Below, one piece after another: positions 46,176-56,534 of a stretch of 64,000 bases of DNA (position 1 is its first letter; the number at the start of each line of letters is the position of its first letter). The DNA is from Thermoanaerobaculia bacterium. Its GTDB lineage: Bacteria > Acidobacteriota > Thermoanaerobaculia > Multivoradales > JAHEKO01. The notes beneath the pieces are model-generated. The model did not search any database. It saw only the letters and a list, made by a program, of their open reading frames with translations, and was not told where the DNA came from. The stretch spans positions 103,960 to 167,959 of the forward strand of contig CALZIK010000146.1 in the NCBI GenBank assembly GCA_945787635.1, read 5' to 3'. The translations under genes were made by a program, and so were the position numbers.

Positions 46176-47864
46176 ATGCGACAGATACTCGAGTGCGTAC
46201 CCAACTTCAGTGAAGGCAGAGACCCGGAAGTGATCGGCAGGATCACGGACGCCGTCGAGCGGGTCGACGGAGTGGCGCTCCTCGACGTCGATCCGGGGAA
46301 AGCCACTCACCGGACGGTGGTTACCTTCGCCGGTGAGCCGGCCGCGGTGGTCGAGGCGGCGGTCGAAGCCGCCCGGTCGGCCGCGGAGCTCATCGATATG
46401 CGGGGCCATCGGGGCGAGCACCCCCGCTTCGGGGCGCTCGACGTCTGCCCGTTGGTACCGGTCGCCGGCATCACGATGGAGGAAACCGTCGAGTGGGCCC
46501 GCAAGCTGGCCGGGCGGCTCGGTGAGGAGGTCGGCCTGACCGTCTATTGCTACGAGAACGCGGCTTTCTCGAAAGCGCGGCGCAATCTGGCGACCGTACG
46601 CTCCGGCGAGTACGAGGGCTTGGAGCAGAAGTTGACGCTCCCGGATTGGCAGCCGGACTTCGGCCCGGCGAAGTTCAATCCCCGCTCGGGTGCCACCGCC
46701 GTCGGAGCGCGAGACTACCTGGTCGCCTATAACGTCAACCTCAACACCACGTCCTCGCGCCGCGCAAACGCGATCGCGTTCGATGTGCGCGAGCGCGGTC
46801 GAGTGAAGAGAAAGGGCGATTCCCTGACCGGACCCGTGGTGCGCGACGACGACGGCAATCCGGTCTATTCCCCGGGCAGCCTCAAGGCGGTCAAGGCGAT
46901 CGGTTGGTATATCGAGGAATACGGAATCGCCCAGATCTCGATGAACCTGACCGATGTCAAGGTGACGCCGGTGCATGTCGCCTTCGACGAAGTCCGCCGG
47001 CGCGCGCGAGACAGGGGTATCAGGGTGACCGGCTCGGAACTCGTCGGGCTGGTGCCGCTCGAGGTCATGCTCGAGGCCGGCCGCCACTACCTGCGCCAGC
47101 AGGAGCGATCCGCCGGCGTGCCCGACAGCGAGATCATCAAGATCGCGGTCAAGTCGCTCGGGCTCGACGACCTGAAGCCGTTCGAGCCCGGTCGAAAGAT
47201 AATCGAGTACCGGCTCCGCGCTCTCCTCGGTGGCTCCGCCAAGTTGGCTGACCGGTCGGTCGCCGAGTTCACCCAAGAGACCGCGTCCGAGTCTCCGGCC
47301 CCGGGAGGAGGATCGGTATCGGCCGCGGTCGGTGCTCTGGGCGCGGCACTGGGAACCATGGTCGCCAACCTCTCCGCTCACAAGCGCGGTTGGGACGATC
47401 GCTGGGAAGAGTTCTCCGGCTGGGCCGCCCGGGGCAAGGCGATCTACGATGCCTTGATCGGATTGATCGACGAAGACACCGAGAGTTTCAACGCGGTCAT
47501 GGCCGCGCACCGGCTGCCTGCGCGCGACGAGTCCGAACGGCGTCTGCGCGATGCCGCGATCCAGGAGGCCGCTCGCCGAGCGATGGAAGTACCGCTAGAA
47601 GTCATGGAAAAGGCCCTGGAGTCGATGCCGGTGCTCGAGGCAATGGCCAAGATCGGCAATCCGGCGTCGGTCTCGGACGCCGGAGTCGGCGCGCTGTGCG
47701 CACGGGCCGCCGCCCGCGGCGCGTTCTTGAACGTCAAAATCAACGCGAGCGAACTCGCGGACGAGGCCGGGGCGAATGCCTTGATCGAGCGCGGCCGGGA
47801 GATCGAGGACCGGATCGAAGAGCTCGAGGCCGCGGTGATGGCGGCCGTCGAGGAGCGGCTGTAG
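46176..47864 (+). CDS. ftcD: bifunctional glutamate formimidoyltransferase / formimidoyl-THF cyclodeaminase
   Basis: A 562-residue fusion. Residues 1-~330 are formimidoyltransferase (QILECVPNFSEGRDPEVIGR; MRGHRGEHPRFGALDVCPLVP; LNTTSSRRANAIAFDVRERG). The rest is cyclodeaminase (FTQETASESPAPGGGSVSAA; VPLEVMEKALESM; NPASVSDAGVGALCARAA). Together they move the formimino group from formiminoglutamate to tetrahydrofolate and release ammonia, yielding 5,10-methenyl-THF in histidine degradation. No hut gene is adjacent. I start at ATG 46176, with GGAGA upstream; the frame upstream runs into the SRAP promoter region. This animal-like fusion occurs in some bacterial phyla. Confidence 0.93.
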   Translation: MRQILECVPNFSEGRDPEVIGRITDAVERVDGVALLDVDPGKATHRTVVTFAGEPAAVVEAAVEAARSAAELIDMRGHRGEHPRFGALDVCPLVPVAGITMEETVEWARKLAGRLGEEVGLTVYCYENAAFSKARRNLATVRSGEYEGLEQKLTLPDWQPDFGPAKFNPRSGATAVGARDYLVAYNVNLNTTSSRRANAIAFDVRERGRVKRKGDSLTGPVVRDDDGNPVYSPGSLKAVKAIGWYIEEYGIAQISMNLTDVKVTPVHVAFDEVRRRARDRGIRVTGSELVGLVPLEVMLEAGRHYLRQQERSAGVPDSEIIKIAVKSLGLDDLKPFEPGRKIIEYRLRALLGGSAKLADRSVAEFTQETASESPAPGGGSVSAAVGALGAALGTMVANLSAHKRGWDDRWEEFSGWAARGKAIYDALIGLIDEDTESFNAVMAAHRLPARDESERRLRDAAIQEAARRAMEVPLEVMEKALESMPVLEAMAKIGNPASVSDAGVGALCARAAARGAFLNVKINASELADEAGANALIERGREIEDRIEELEAAVMAAVEERL

Positions 47865-47965
47865 CCGTGCGAAGCGCGCGGGTCGATCGCCCGCCCGCCC
47901 GCATCGTCAGGTCCCTGATCGCGTTGGCTCAACCGCGATAGACTGACTTTGAGGAGAATCCCGCC

Positions 47966-49951
47966 TTGAGGCCCCCAGAGATCGTCCGACTGACCCCCGG
48001 CAAGCGGGTTCTCTATCTGACCAAGGATCCGGAGCTGATTCGAAGGCAGCTTGCCGGCGAGCTCGACCTGGAGATGGCGCATCTGACGGTCGAAGACCTT
48101 CTCGACGACATCAACACGGATGCAATGACTCCGGCCTGGGTCTGTTTCTCGCACCGTCCGGAAGACATCGCGCGCGACGCCTACGCCGGCCTGATCGTCG
48201 ACGGTGGACGGCTTTTCGAGCGAGATGCGCTCAAGAACGGCAACTTCGAGGTCATCGTTTCGGGTTTTCGCAAGGGGGTTGGAAGCTCCCGGGAAACCGC
48301 CGTCCAGGCCGAGAAGTGGTGCGGTATCCGGATCGCCATCGCGGCTTCTTTCGCTCCGATTCACGCGGCGAACAACATCAACCAGGGCGTGCTGATGGGC
48401 GATCACGAAATTCTCCTTCGCCTGGAAGCCGGAGCGGGCGTGCCGCTCGAAGACTTCACCTCCGGCTACGATCCGATCACGCAACTCAAGGTGCGCTCGG
48501 GCGGGCTGTTCGCATTCTCGAAGGCGCTGGCCGCGGGCGAGATCGAGCTCCCGAAGGTCGCCACCGACGCCCGGCCAATGACAATGTGCGAGAAGATTCT
48601 CGCGAGTCGATCGCTACCCGAGGTCAAGCACGTCAAGCCGGGCGACGCCCTGGTCGCGACCGTGGATGGCGGCTACTCCCATGAGTTCACCACAGCCCAG
48701 GTTCACTACTTTCTCCAGCAGGAGTATGGAGACGGGTACACACTTCAGGCTCCGGCGCGCTTTGCGGTTTTCGAAGATCACCTGATCTATGCCGACGAGG
48801 TGCCCAAGATGATGCCCTTTGTCGGCAAGATCAACACGTTGAGAGAGCTGCAGCACGTCTTTCAGGACCACTCCGCGGTGCAGGACTTCTCGGCCAAGGA
48901 CGGGGTTTCGCCGGGTATCTGTCACGAGGTCGCCCGCGAAAGCCTGGTCTCACCCGGGCAGTTCATCCAGGCGACCGACAGCCACACCTGCATGGGAGGC
49001 TGCAACAACGCGCTCACCTGGGGGGTGGGCGCCACCGAGTACGCCAACCTGATCCACTCAGGATTCACCTCCGTGGAAGTGCCGGAGTCGATCCGGTTCG
49101 ACCTCGTGGGAGAGCTTCGCTCCGGAGTGACCGCCAAGGACCTGATGCTCCACATCCTGCTCGAGTACGCCAAGCCGCAAAAGACCCTGAAGCGGGTGAT
49201 GGAGTTCGGCGGCCCGGGGCTGGCCGGCCTGTCGATGGACGAGCGAGCCACCCTGACCAACATGGCGACCGAGTGCTCGGCGCGTACCGCCATCGTCGAG
49301 GCCGACGACAAAACCTACGACTGGATTCTGGCCCACCGGCCGGAGCTCACCCGGGAAGAGCTTGAACGAGCCTCGGTCAGCCCGGACCCGAAAGCTCACT
49401 ATCACGGCGGCCGCCATACGATCGACCTGTCTCGCATGCGGCCGATGGTCGCTCATCCGGGGAATCCCGACGTCGGGATCCCCTCGGACCCCACCAACGG
49501 CGCATTTGTCGACGAGCTCGGTGATGTCCCGATCGACATCGCCTACGGCGGCAGCTGCACCGCCGGCAAGATCGACGACCTGATCTTCTACCATCGCGTG
49601 GTCAAGGAAGCGGTCGACAGCGGGCACCGGATTGCCCCCGGCGTTCAGTTCCTGATCCAGTTCGGGTCGCACGAGGTCGAGGAGTTCTGTCATCAACAAG
49701 GCTTCATCGAGACCTTCGAGCGGGCCGGGGTGAGGCTCATTCAACCGGGCTGCGGCGCCTGCATCGGTTGCGGTCCCGGAGTTTCGGACCGCGAGGATCA
49801 AGTCACCGTCTCGGCGATCAATCGAAACTACAAGGGTCGATCCGGTCCGGGACGCCTCTACCTGGCTTCGCCGCTCACGGTCGCGGCCTCCGCGTTTACC
49901 GGCAAGATCACCGCCTACCGTGCGGGCATGTTCGAGCTGGTGATCGCCTAG
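47966..49951 (+). CDS. aconitate hydratase, AcnB-like without HEAT domain
   Basis: A 661-residue aconitase-family protein. Domain order is swivel first (DDINTDAMTP near residue 47, then GVGSSRETAVQAEKWCG and SFAPIHAANNINQG), then the iron-sulfur catalytic part beginning PMTMCEKILASR. Cluster cysteines are in ATDSHTCMGGC and LIQPGCGACIGCGPGVS. AcnA has the opposite order; AcnB has this order but with an extra N-terminal HEAT-like domain, absent here. By neighbourhood and motifs I favour citrate-isocitrate isomerisation in the TCA cycle, but 3-isopropylmalate or another hydroxyacid is possible. The start is TTG at 47966, with GAGGAG 9 bases upstream. Confidence 0.85.
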   Translation: MRPPEIVRLTPGKRVLYLTKDPELIRRQLAGELDLEMAHLTVEDLLDDINTDAMTPAWVCFSHRPEDIARDAYAGLIVDGGRLFERDALKNGNFEVIVSGFRKGVGSSRETAVQAEKWCGIRIAIAASFAPIHAANNINQGVLMGDHEILLRLEAGAGVPLEDFTSGYDPITQLKVRSGGLFAFSKALAAGEIELPKVATDARPMTMCEKILASRSLPEVKHVKPGDALVATVDGGYSHEFTTAQVHYFLQQEYGDGYTLQAPARFAVFEDHLIYADEVPKMMPFVGKINTLRELQHVFQDHSAVQDFSAKDGVSPGICHEVARESLVSPGQFIQATDSHTCMGGCNNALTWGVGATEYANLIHSGFTSVEVPESIRFDLVGELRSGVTAKDLMLHILLEYAKPQKTLKRVMEFGGPGLAGLSMDERATLTNMATECSARTAIVEADDKTYDWILAHRPELTREELERASVSPDPKAHYHGGRHTIDLSRMRPMVAHPGNPDVGIPSDPTNGAFVDELGDVPIDIAYGGSCTAGKIDDLIFYHRVVKEAVDSGHRIAPGVQFLIQFGSHEVEEFCHQQGFIETFERAGVRLIQPGCGACIGCGPGVSDREDQVTVSAINRNYKGRSGPGRLYLASPLTVAASAFTGKITAYRAGMFELVIA

Positions 49952-49981
49952 CTGCGCGTCGGCTCAGAGCGAAACGCTGCC

Positions 49982-51052
49982 GTGACCGACCAGTTTGCAC
50001 CCGTGGCGTGTTCCCTACGGGGCTCATGGACAGAGAACCTTCACTTCGGGGTTGCGGCGATCGCGACGCCGGAGGGCTACCTGGTTGCGGGTCTCGGTGA
50101 GCCCTCGCGGCGGGTCTTTTTGCGATCGGCCGCGAAGCCGGTGCAGGTGTTGCCCTTGCTGTGCGCGGGTGGCCGGCAGGCCTACGCGCTCGAGCCGGAG
50201 GAGATCGCGCTGATCTGCTCGTCCCACGCGGGTACAGCCGAGCATGTCGCCAAGGTGCTCGAGCTTCTCTCACGCAACGGTCTGCGCGAAGAGGATCTCG
50301 CGTGTGGCCCTCACCCGCCGCTCTCGGTGCCGTCGGCGGAGGAGCTGCGAGAAAGTGGCCTTTCCCCCCGGCGCGCGCACAATAATTGCTCGGCCAATCA
50401 CATCGGCCAGCTGCTCGCATGCCGACTGCTCGAGCTGCCGCTCGACGGCTATCATCAGCCCACCCACCCGCTGCAGGAACGCGTGCTGGAGCTGATCGGC
50501 GGCCTTGCCGGCATTGCGCCTCGTGAGATTCAAATCGGCGTCGACGGCTGCGGCCTGCCGTCGTTTCGGTTGCCGCTCGCGCACGCCGCTCGGCTGTACG
50601 CTTGCCTGGCGGATCCGGTCGCCGGCCGCGCTGGTGCCGAGATCGCCGTCGAGGTCGGAACCGCATTGGACGCTATGGCGAGCCACCCCGAGATGGTCGC
50701 CGGTCCCGGCCGATTCACCACTGAGCTGATCCGCGCGACCGGTGGCCGGGTCATCGGCAAGGAAGGCGCCGAGGGGTTCTACGGCGCGGCGGTGAGAGGG
50801 CCGGTGGCGTTGGGCGTCGCGATCAAGATCGTCGATGGCACCGAAGGCTGCAGAGACGCCGTGGTGCTCGAAGTCCTGAGGCAAGCCGGGTGCTTGAGCC
50901 ACATGGAGTTCGAGCAGCTCGCGCCGTTTCAGCGAACCGAGCTACGCAACCACTCGGGAGATCTGACCGGAGAGCTGTTTGCCGACCTCGAACTGGCCGA
51001 GCTCGACGTCGAGATCAGCTCACTGGAACCGTTTGAACAGGCTGCGCACTGA
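49982..51052 (+). CDS. asparaginase, type II (Rhizobium AnsA-like) family
   Basis: A 356-residue member of the asparaginase II family, unrelated to the E. coli AnsA/AnsB fold. Family motifs seen are FLRSAAKPVQVLPLL, ALICSSHAGTAEHV, NNCSANH (with the conserved Cys and Ser), GVDGCGLPSF and RATGGRVIGKEGAEGF. These match the beta-lactamase-like serine enzymes that hydrolyse asparagine. The substrate is inferred. GTG at 49982 follows aconitase after 30 bases, and mqnD starts 13 bases later. A link to menaquinone synthesis is not obvious. Confidence 0.85.
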   Translation: MTDQFAPVACSLRGSWTENLHFGVAAIATPEGYLVAGLGEPSRRVFLRSAAKPVQVLPLLCAGGRQAYALEPEEIALICSSHAGTAEHVAKVLELLSRNGLREEDLACGPHPPLSVPSAEELRESGLSPRRAHNNCSANHIGQLLACRLLELPLDGYHQPTHPLQERVLELIGGLAGIAPREIQIGVDGCGLPSFRLPLAHAARLYACLADPVAGRAGAEIAVEVGTALDAMASHPEMVAGPGRFTTELIRATGGRVIGKEGAEGFYGAAVRGPVALGVAIKIVDGTEGCRDAVVLEVLRQAGCLSHMEFEQLAPFQRTELRNHSGDLTGELFADLELAELDVEISSLEPFEQAAH

Positions 51053-51065
51053 ACAAGGAGAATTT

Positions 51066-51929
51066 GTGGAACCGACGACCAAGATTCGTATCGCCCACAG
51101 CCCAGACTCGGACGATGCCTTCATGTTTTACGCACTCACGCAAGGGCTGGTCGACACCCAGGGAATCGACATCGAGCACCAGCTCGATGACATCGAGACT
51201 CTGAATCGCGCGGCCTTCGAAGGTCGCTATGAGATCACCGCGATCTCCTTTCACGCCTACCCGTATCTGGCCGACCGCTACCGGCTGATGCCCTGCGGTG
51301 CCAGCTTCGGAGACGGCTACGGGCCGGTGGTCGTCTGCGCGGAGAAGCTCGCGCGCGAGGACCTGTCGGGCAAGACCGTGGCGATCCCGGGTGAGCTGAC
51401 CACCGCTCATCTCGCCCTCAAGCTGTGGAATCCCGAGGTCGAAACGACCGTGGTGGCCTTCGACAAGATTTTCGAGGCCGTGGAGTCCGGTGCGGCCGTG
51501 GCGGGCGTCGTCATTCACGAAGGCCAGCTGACCTGGGGAGATCGCGGTCTTCACGCGATCGTGGACCTCGGAGCCTGGTGGCGCGAGGAAACCGGTGGAC
51601 CCCTGCCGTTGGGAGCGAATGCCATCCGTTCGGACCTTTCCGAAGAGATGCAGGTCCGCCTGTCGCGACTGCTGCGGGCGAGCATCGACTACGCTCTCGA
51701 CCACCGCGAACCGGCCCTGGACTATGCGATTCGATACGCCAGGGACATCGAGCAGGATCGCGAGCGATCCGATCGGTTCGTGGGGATGTACGTGAACGAG
51801 TGGACTCGGGAGTACGGCGAGGCCGGCCGCAAGGCGGTCGAAAGGCTTCTCGCTCGCGGCTTCGAGGCGGGCGTGATCGATCGCAAGATCGAGCCCGATT
51901 TCGTCGAGATCGGGGACACCCTTCTCTAG
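51066..51929 (+). CDS. mqnD: 1,4-dihydroxy-6-naphthoate synthase (MqnD), futalosine menaquinone pathway
   Basis: A 287-residue protein of the periplasmic-binding-like MqnA/MqnD fold. The N-terminus KIRIAHSPDSDDAFMFYAL matches MqnD (usual SPCPNDTF) rather than MqnA. Further motifs are YEITAISFHAYPYLADRY, GPVVV, VAIPGELTTAHLALKL and LPLGANAIRSDL. MqnD converts cyclic de-hypoxanthine futalosine to 1,4-dihydroxy-6-naphthoate. No other mqn gene is in view. The start is GTG at 51066, with AAGGAG 5 bases upstream. The last codons (GDTLL and stop) are read from a GGGGACACC palindrome interrupted after the stop by a 189-base element. Confidence 0.88.
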   Translation: MEPTTKIRIAHSPDSDDAFMFYALTQGLVDTQGIDIEHQLDDIETLNRAAFEGRYEITAISFHAYPYLADRYRLMPCGASFGDGYGPVVVCAEKLAREDLSGKTVAIPGELTTAHLALKLWNPEVETTVVAFDKIFEAVESGAAVAGVVIHEGQLTWGDRGLHAIVDLGAWWREETGGPLPLGANAIRSDLSEEMQVRLSRLLRASIDYALDHREPALDYAIRYARDIEQDRERSDRFVGMYVNEWTREYGEAGRKAVERLLARGFEAGVIDRKIEPDFVEIGDTLL

Positions 51930-52130
51930 GAGCTTGCTGAAGAACCCTGGCGGGTCGCGCGCCGCAACCCCTTGGCGCCCTTCGGGTTGCGGCGGCGTGG
52001 ACCGATCTGCCACGTTGCGACTCCTCGCCGATGCTACGGCATCGACTGCGGAGTCGACGCCTCGCAGCTCGACCCACGGCGCTCGCAACGCGACCTGCCA
52101 GGGTTTTTCAGCAAGCTCCTAGGTGTCCCC
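51912..52130. repeat. REP-like palindrome split by an inserted element
   Basis: GGGGACACC at 51912-51920 lies inside mqnD. Removing 51930-52122 rejoins it to GTGTCCCC at 52123-52130. The restored sequence is a 26-base palindrome with 9-base arms, the same length and form as the one at 26033. Similarity to the 26033 repeat continues past the palindrome (CTCxCGACxGGTT then CCGCG, to about 52151). Confidence 0.75.
51930..52118. mobile_element. 189-base MITE-like element with terminal inverted repeats
   Basis: The left end GAGCTTGCTGAAGAACCC is repeated in inverted form at 52118 leftward (GAGCTTGCTGAAAAACCC). The match covers 30 bases with two differences. CTAG is present on both sides (51926-51929 and 52119-52122), consistent with a 4-base target duplication. 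The interior has no gene. The element looks like a non-autonomous miniature transposable element; its parent family (IS5-like is one possibility, given the CTAG target) cannot be set from this window. It lies right after the mqnD stop. Confidence 0.75.
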
Positions 52131-52230
52131 TCCCGACCGGTTCTCGCCGCGCCGCAAGGTCGCCGAAACCGACCGCCTACCGCGCGTCCCTCGGTGCGAT
52201 CCAAGGAAGGTCGAGCGTGAGTGCCTCTCT

Positions 52231-52632
52231 CTAACGCTTGAAGGGCGGCTCGAGATCGAAGGGGTGGGGCAGAAGGTCCCGGAGCGCGTACTCCACCCGC
52301 TCACCCGCGAGGTTCGCGAGGAGAATCGGGAGGTCGGGCCTGCCAAACTCGGTCAGGACCTCGAGACATTGTCCGCACGGCGGCGACGGAGGGCTGGTGT
52401 CGGTGACGACAGCGACCGCTTCGAGCCCGCGATGGCCCCGAGCCACCGCCGAGAACGTGGCTACTCGCTCGGCACACACGGTCAGACCGAAGGTGCGGTG
52501 CTCGACGTTGCAGCCCGCGAAAACAGTGCCGTCAGCCGTGGAAATCGCCGAGCCCACCTGAAAACCGCTGTACGGACAGTAGGCTCGTTGGCGCACCTCG
52601 GTGGCGGCGTCGAGAAGCTCGTTCCAGTCCAT
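52231..52632 (-). CDS. cdd: cytidine deaminase
   Basis: A 133-residue tetrameric-type cytidine deaminase. The zinc motif is VCAERVA (Cys-Ala-Glu) with PPCGQCLEVL about 35 residues later. The N-terminal AYCPYSGFQVGSA is also typical. It converts cytidine and deoxycytidine to uridines for pyrimidine salvage. The ATG at 52632 faces icd across 80 bases, so the two genes diverge. The 3' end lies about 80 bases from the repeat-derived sequence. Confidence 0.95.
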   Translation of the reverse strand: MDWNELLDAATEVRQRAYCPYSGFQVGSAISTADGTVFAGCNVEHRTFGLTVCAERVATFSAVARGHRGLEAVAVVTDTSPPSPPCGQCLEVLTEFGRPDLPILLANLAGERVEYALRDLLPHPFDLEPPFKR

Positions 52633-52712
52633 GGGCCGGTCAATCTACCATGCGAGGGCTGTGGTAACGTTTTCAATCCGAAAAGATAGGAATCCGCAGG
52701 AGGAGGTAGGCG

Positions 52713-53960
<1,248 letters not shown>

Positions 53961-54059
53961 CGGCGTCGGTCGGGCGCGCCGGCCCGGCGAGCGGCCTGCA
54001 ACCTTGCTCCGGCACCGCCGTATCGACCTCTGACGCAGCCGGCTGTCGTCGATCGCCCC

Positions 54060-56471
54060 ATGAGCTCGAGCCCTCAACGCCGCCACGACCTGATCTGGGT
54101 CGCGGGCGGGTTGCTTGCCGTGGCGGCGTTGTTCTGGAGTTTCCCGCGCGCCTACCCGCTGTTTCCCACCGACTGGGCGATCTCGAAAGAAGAGGCGGTC
54201 GACATCGCTCTCGAGAGGAGCCGCGATCTCGGCGAGCTACCCTCGGCGCCCTATGTTCTGACCCGGCTGGACGCCTCTCCGGTCCTCGAGCCGATGCTCC
54301 AAGCCTCTTCGGCTAGCTCGGAGAGCTTGCGCGAGAGCGCCCCCGGCCGCGAGCTCATGGTCTGGGAGATCGTGGTTCACCGGCGCGACGCGCCTGCCAA
54401 CGAGTGGGAGTACCGGATTCGGGTCCGCGGCGATGGAGAGGTGTCGGAGCTGCGACGCCGCGTGCCGCCCGAGGAGGCGCGCGGTGAGATCGGCGACGCG
54501 GAGGCCGGTCGCCGTGCCGCGGCGTTTCTTCTCCGGCAGGGGTTCGATCTCGAGGCCTTCGATTCGCCGCAACTGCGCCAGCGGCAGCTGCAAGCCCGGA
54601 CTGACCGTTCGCTTCGGTATCGGGATCGAGAAGCGATTCTGGGGGGCGACTTCGACTACGGTCTCGAGGTCTTGTTCGCTGGGGATGAGATCACCGGGTT
54701 CGCGCGCTACTTCGATGATCCCGGGCGGGCGGCTTTTCAGCGCACCCTGCAGACGCTGACGCTCTTGCAGCAGGCGTGGATCTTCATGGCGGTCATCCTG
54801 GCGCCGCTCATCGCGATTCCCTTCGTGCGCCGCTACCATGCCGGCGAGATCGGGGTTCGCCGGGGGTTGCAGATCCTGGCGGCTTCCACGATCTGCGGCG
54901 CGGTCATTCTGGTCTTCTGCGGCCGCATCGTCTCCGCCGGCTGGACCATCGGTGTCCTGACCCGACCCCAAACCACCTTTGTGGTGGTGATCCAGCTGAT
55001 GTTGCTCTATTTCTTCCCGATGGGTTTGGCCAGCTTTCTGAGCTGGTCGGTGGGTGAATCCGATTGCCGCACGAAGCATCCGCACCGGCTTGCGGCCTTC
55101 GACGCTCTCTTCCAGGGCAAGTGGCTCAACGCCACTTTCGCTCGCTCCGCGCTGCGGGGTCTGGTCGGCGGGCTGGTGATCGCCGCGGTGCTGACCGTGC
55201 TGACCTTTCTGGTGCGTGGCTACGGCGCCTGGGCTTCGACGGCGTTCCTGTTTGGTCCCTGGTGGGAATCGAGCGCCTGGTTCAGCGTGCCGCTGGTGGC
55301 GATCGCTCTGGCCTCGGGCCTCTATGGCGGGCTCTTCGGACGGTTGTTTCTGGTCTCTTACCTCGAACGCCGCGCGGGCACCTGGATGGCGGCGATCATC
55401 GCGACCCTGGTGGGCGCGTTCCTGTTCTTTCCGATCCAGTTCGTCTTTCCGACCAGCTGGGGACCGATCCTCTGGGTTTTGCCTCCTCTCGCGTTCGTCT
55501 TCCTGTTCGTCCGGTACGGCATCCTGGCCAGCATCCTGGCTCAGATCACGCTAGTCGTGGTCTTCGGCGCCGGTCCGCTGATGACATTCGACGACCCGGC
55601 CGTCCAGTTTCAGGCGACGCTCGCGCTTCTGGTCGTGGCAACGCCATTCATCGCCAGCGCGCGGTTTTTGTGGAGCGGTCGCGAGTTCCTCTATCGCTAC
55701 GAGGACGTGCCTCCTCACGTGCGCCGCATCGCGGATCGCGAACGCCAGAAGGTCGAGCTCGAGACCGCGCGGCGGATCCAGACCTCGATCCTGCCCGATC
55801 TGCCACCCCAGCTCAATGGCGTCGAGATGACCCATAGCTATCTACCGGCGTCGGAGGTCGGCGGTGACTTCTACGACGTTTTGGCCCTCGAGGACGGTCG
55901 CCTGGCGGTTGCGGTCGGCGACGTCGCCGGCCACGGAGTGTCGAGCGGCCTGGTGATGTCGATGGCGAAATCGGCTCTCGCCGTGCAGGTGGCGTTCAAC
56001 CCCGAGGTCGCCGCCGTGTTCACCACGTTGAACCGAATGGTCTACCAGAGCGCCCGCAAGCGCCTGCTGACAACGCTCTGCTACGCGTTGGTCGACCCCC
56101 AGAAGCGCCAGATGTTCTTTGCCAGCGCCGGCCACCTGTTTCCGTACCGGATCACGAGCCGTAAGGAAGTGCTCGCGCTCGAGTCGGTTTCGTATCCCCT
56201 GGGCGTGCGCAGCGAGATCGACGTGCGGGTTCGCTCGGCGAGCCTGGAAGGCGGCGACTATCTGTTCATGTTCAGTGACGGCGTGGTCGAAGCGCGCGAC
56301 CATGGCACGGACGAGCTCTTCGGCTTCGATCGCCTCGAACGGAGCCTGGGCAGGCACTGCGGCGGCTCAGTCCAGGATCTACGCCGAGGGGTGCTTTCAG
56401 ATCTCGAGGAATTCACCGGCGGAGGTCAGCGGGAAGATGACCTGACGGTGCTCGTTCTGAGAGTTCCGTAG
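54060..56471 (+). CDS. membrane-bound SpoIIE/RsbU-like PP2C phosphatase
   Basis: An 803-residue protein. One N-terminal transmembrane helix (residues ~12-28) is followed by a domain of roughly 200 residues likely outside the membrane, about eight hydrophobic helices between ~235 and 540, and a C-terminal PP2C phosphatase of the SpoIIE/RsbU type. That domain has ETARRIQTSILPDLPP, SEVGGDFYDV, VGDVAGHGVSSGLVMS, ASAGHLFPYR and the last metal Asp in FSDGVVEARD. Such phosphatases act on anti-sigma antagonists in partner switching. No STAS or HATPase partner gene is adjacent, so the target is unknown. The start is ATG at 54060. Confidence 0.85.
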   Translation: MSSSPQRRHDLIWVAGGLLAVAALFWSFPRAYPLFPTDWAISKEEAVDIALERSRDLGELPSAPYVLTRLDASPVLEPMLQASSASSESLRESAPGRELMVWEIVVHRRDAPANEWEYRIRVRGDGEVSELRRRVPPEEARGEIGDAEAGRRAAAFLLRQGFDLEAFDSPQLRQRQLQARTDRSLRYRDREAILGGDFDYGLEVLFAGDEITGFARYFDDPGRAAFQRTLQTLTLLQQAWIFMAVILAPLIAIPFVRRYHAGEIGVRRGLQILAASTICGAVILVFCGRIVSAGWTIGVLTRPQTTFVVVIQLMLLYFFPMGLASFLSWSVGESDCRTKHPHRLAAFDALFQGKWLNATFARSALRGLVGGLVIAAVLTVLTFLVRGYGAWASTAFLFGPWWESSAWFSVPLVAIALASGLYGGLFGRLFLVSYLERRAGTWMAAIIATLVGAFLFFPIQFVFPTSWGPILWVLPPLAFVFLFVRYGILASILAQITLVVVFGAGPLMTFDDPAVQFQATLALLVVATPFIASARFLWSGREFLYRYEDVPPHVRRIADRERQKVELETARRIQTSILPDLPPQLNGVEMTHSYLPASEVGGDFYDVLALEDGRLAVAVGDVAGHGVSSGLVMSMAKSALAVQVAFNPEVAAVFTTLNRMVYQSARKRLLTTLCYALVDPQKRQMFFASAGHLFPYRITSRKEVLALESVSYPLGVRSEIDVRVRSASLEGGDYLFMFSDGVVEARDHGTDELFGFDRLERSLGRHCGGSVQDLRRGVLSDLEEFTGGGQREDDLTVLVLRVP

Positions 56472-56496
56472 ACGATTTCCAGGGCCCCCTGAGGTG

Positions 56497-56534
56497 GGAC
56501 CCCGCTGGCTCGGAGGCGCCGAGTGCGGGTCCCC
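56497..56534 (+). terminator. large GC hairpin upstream of sucC
   Basis: GGGACCCCGC pairs with GCGGGTCCC with one bulged base, and an inner stem CTCGG/CCGAG closes on AGGCG. It lies 25 bases after the phosphatase stop and about 90 bases before sucC. It may be a terminator or attenuator; no T-run is visible. Confidence 0.35.

Noticed and set aside
46089..47510. Antisense frame across ftcD (473 codons)
   Set aside because: Shadow of a conserved enzyme gene; composition typical of complementary GC-rich coding.
51930..52118. The inverted-repeat element as a rho-independent terminator
   Set aside because: Arms are about 130 bases apart with CTAG on both sides and a split palindrome outside, which fits insertion far better than termination.
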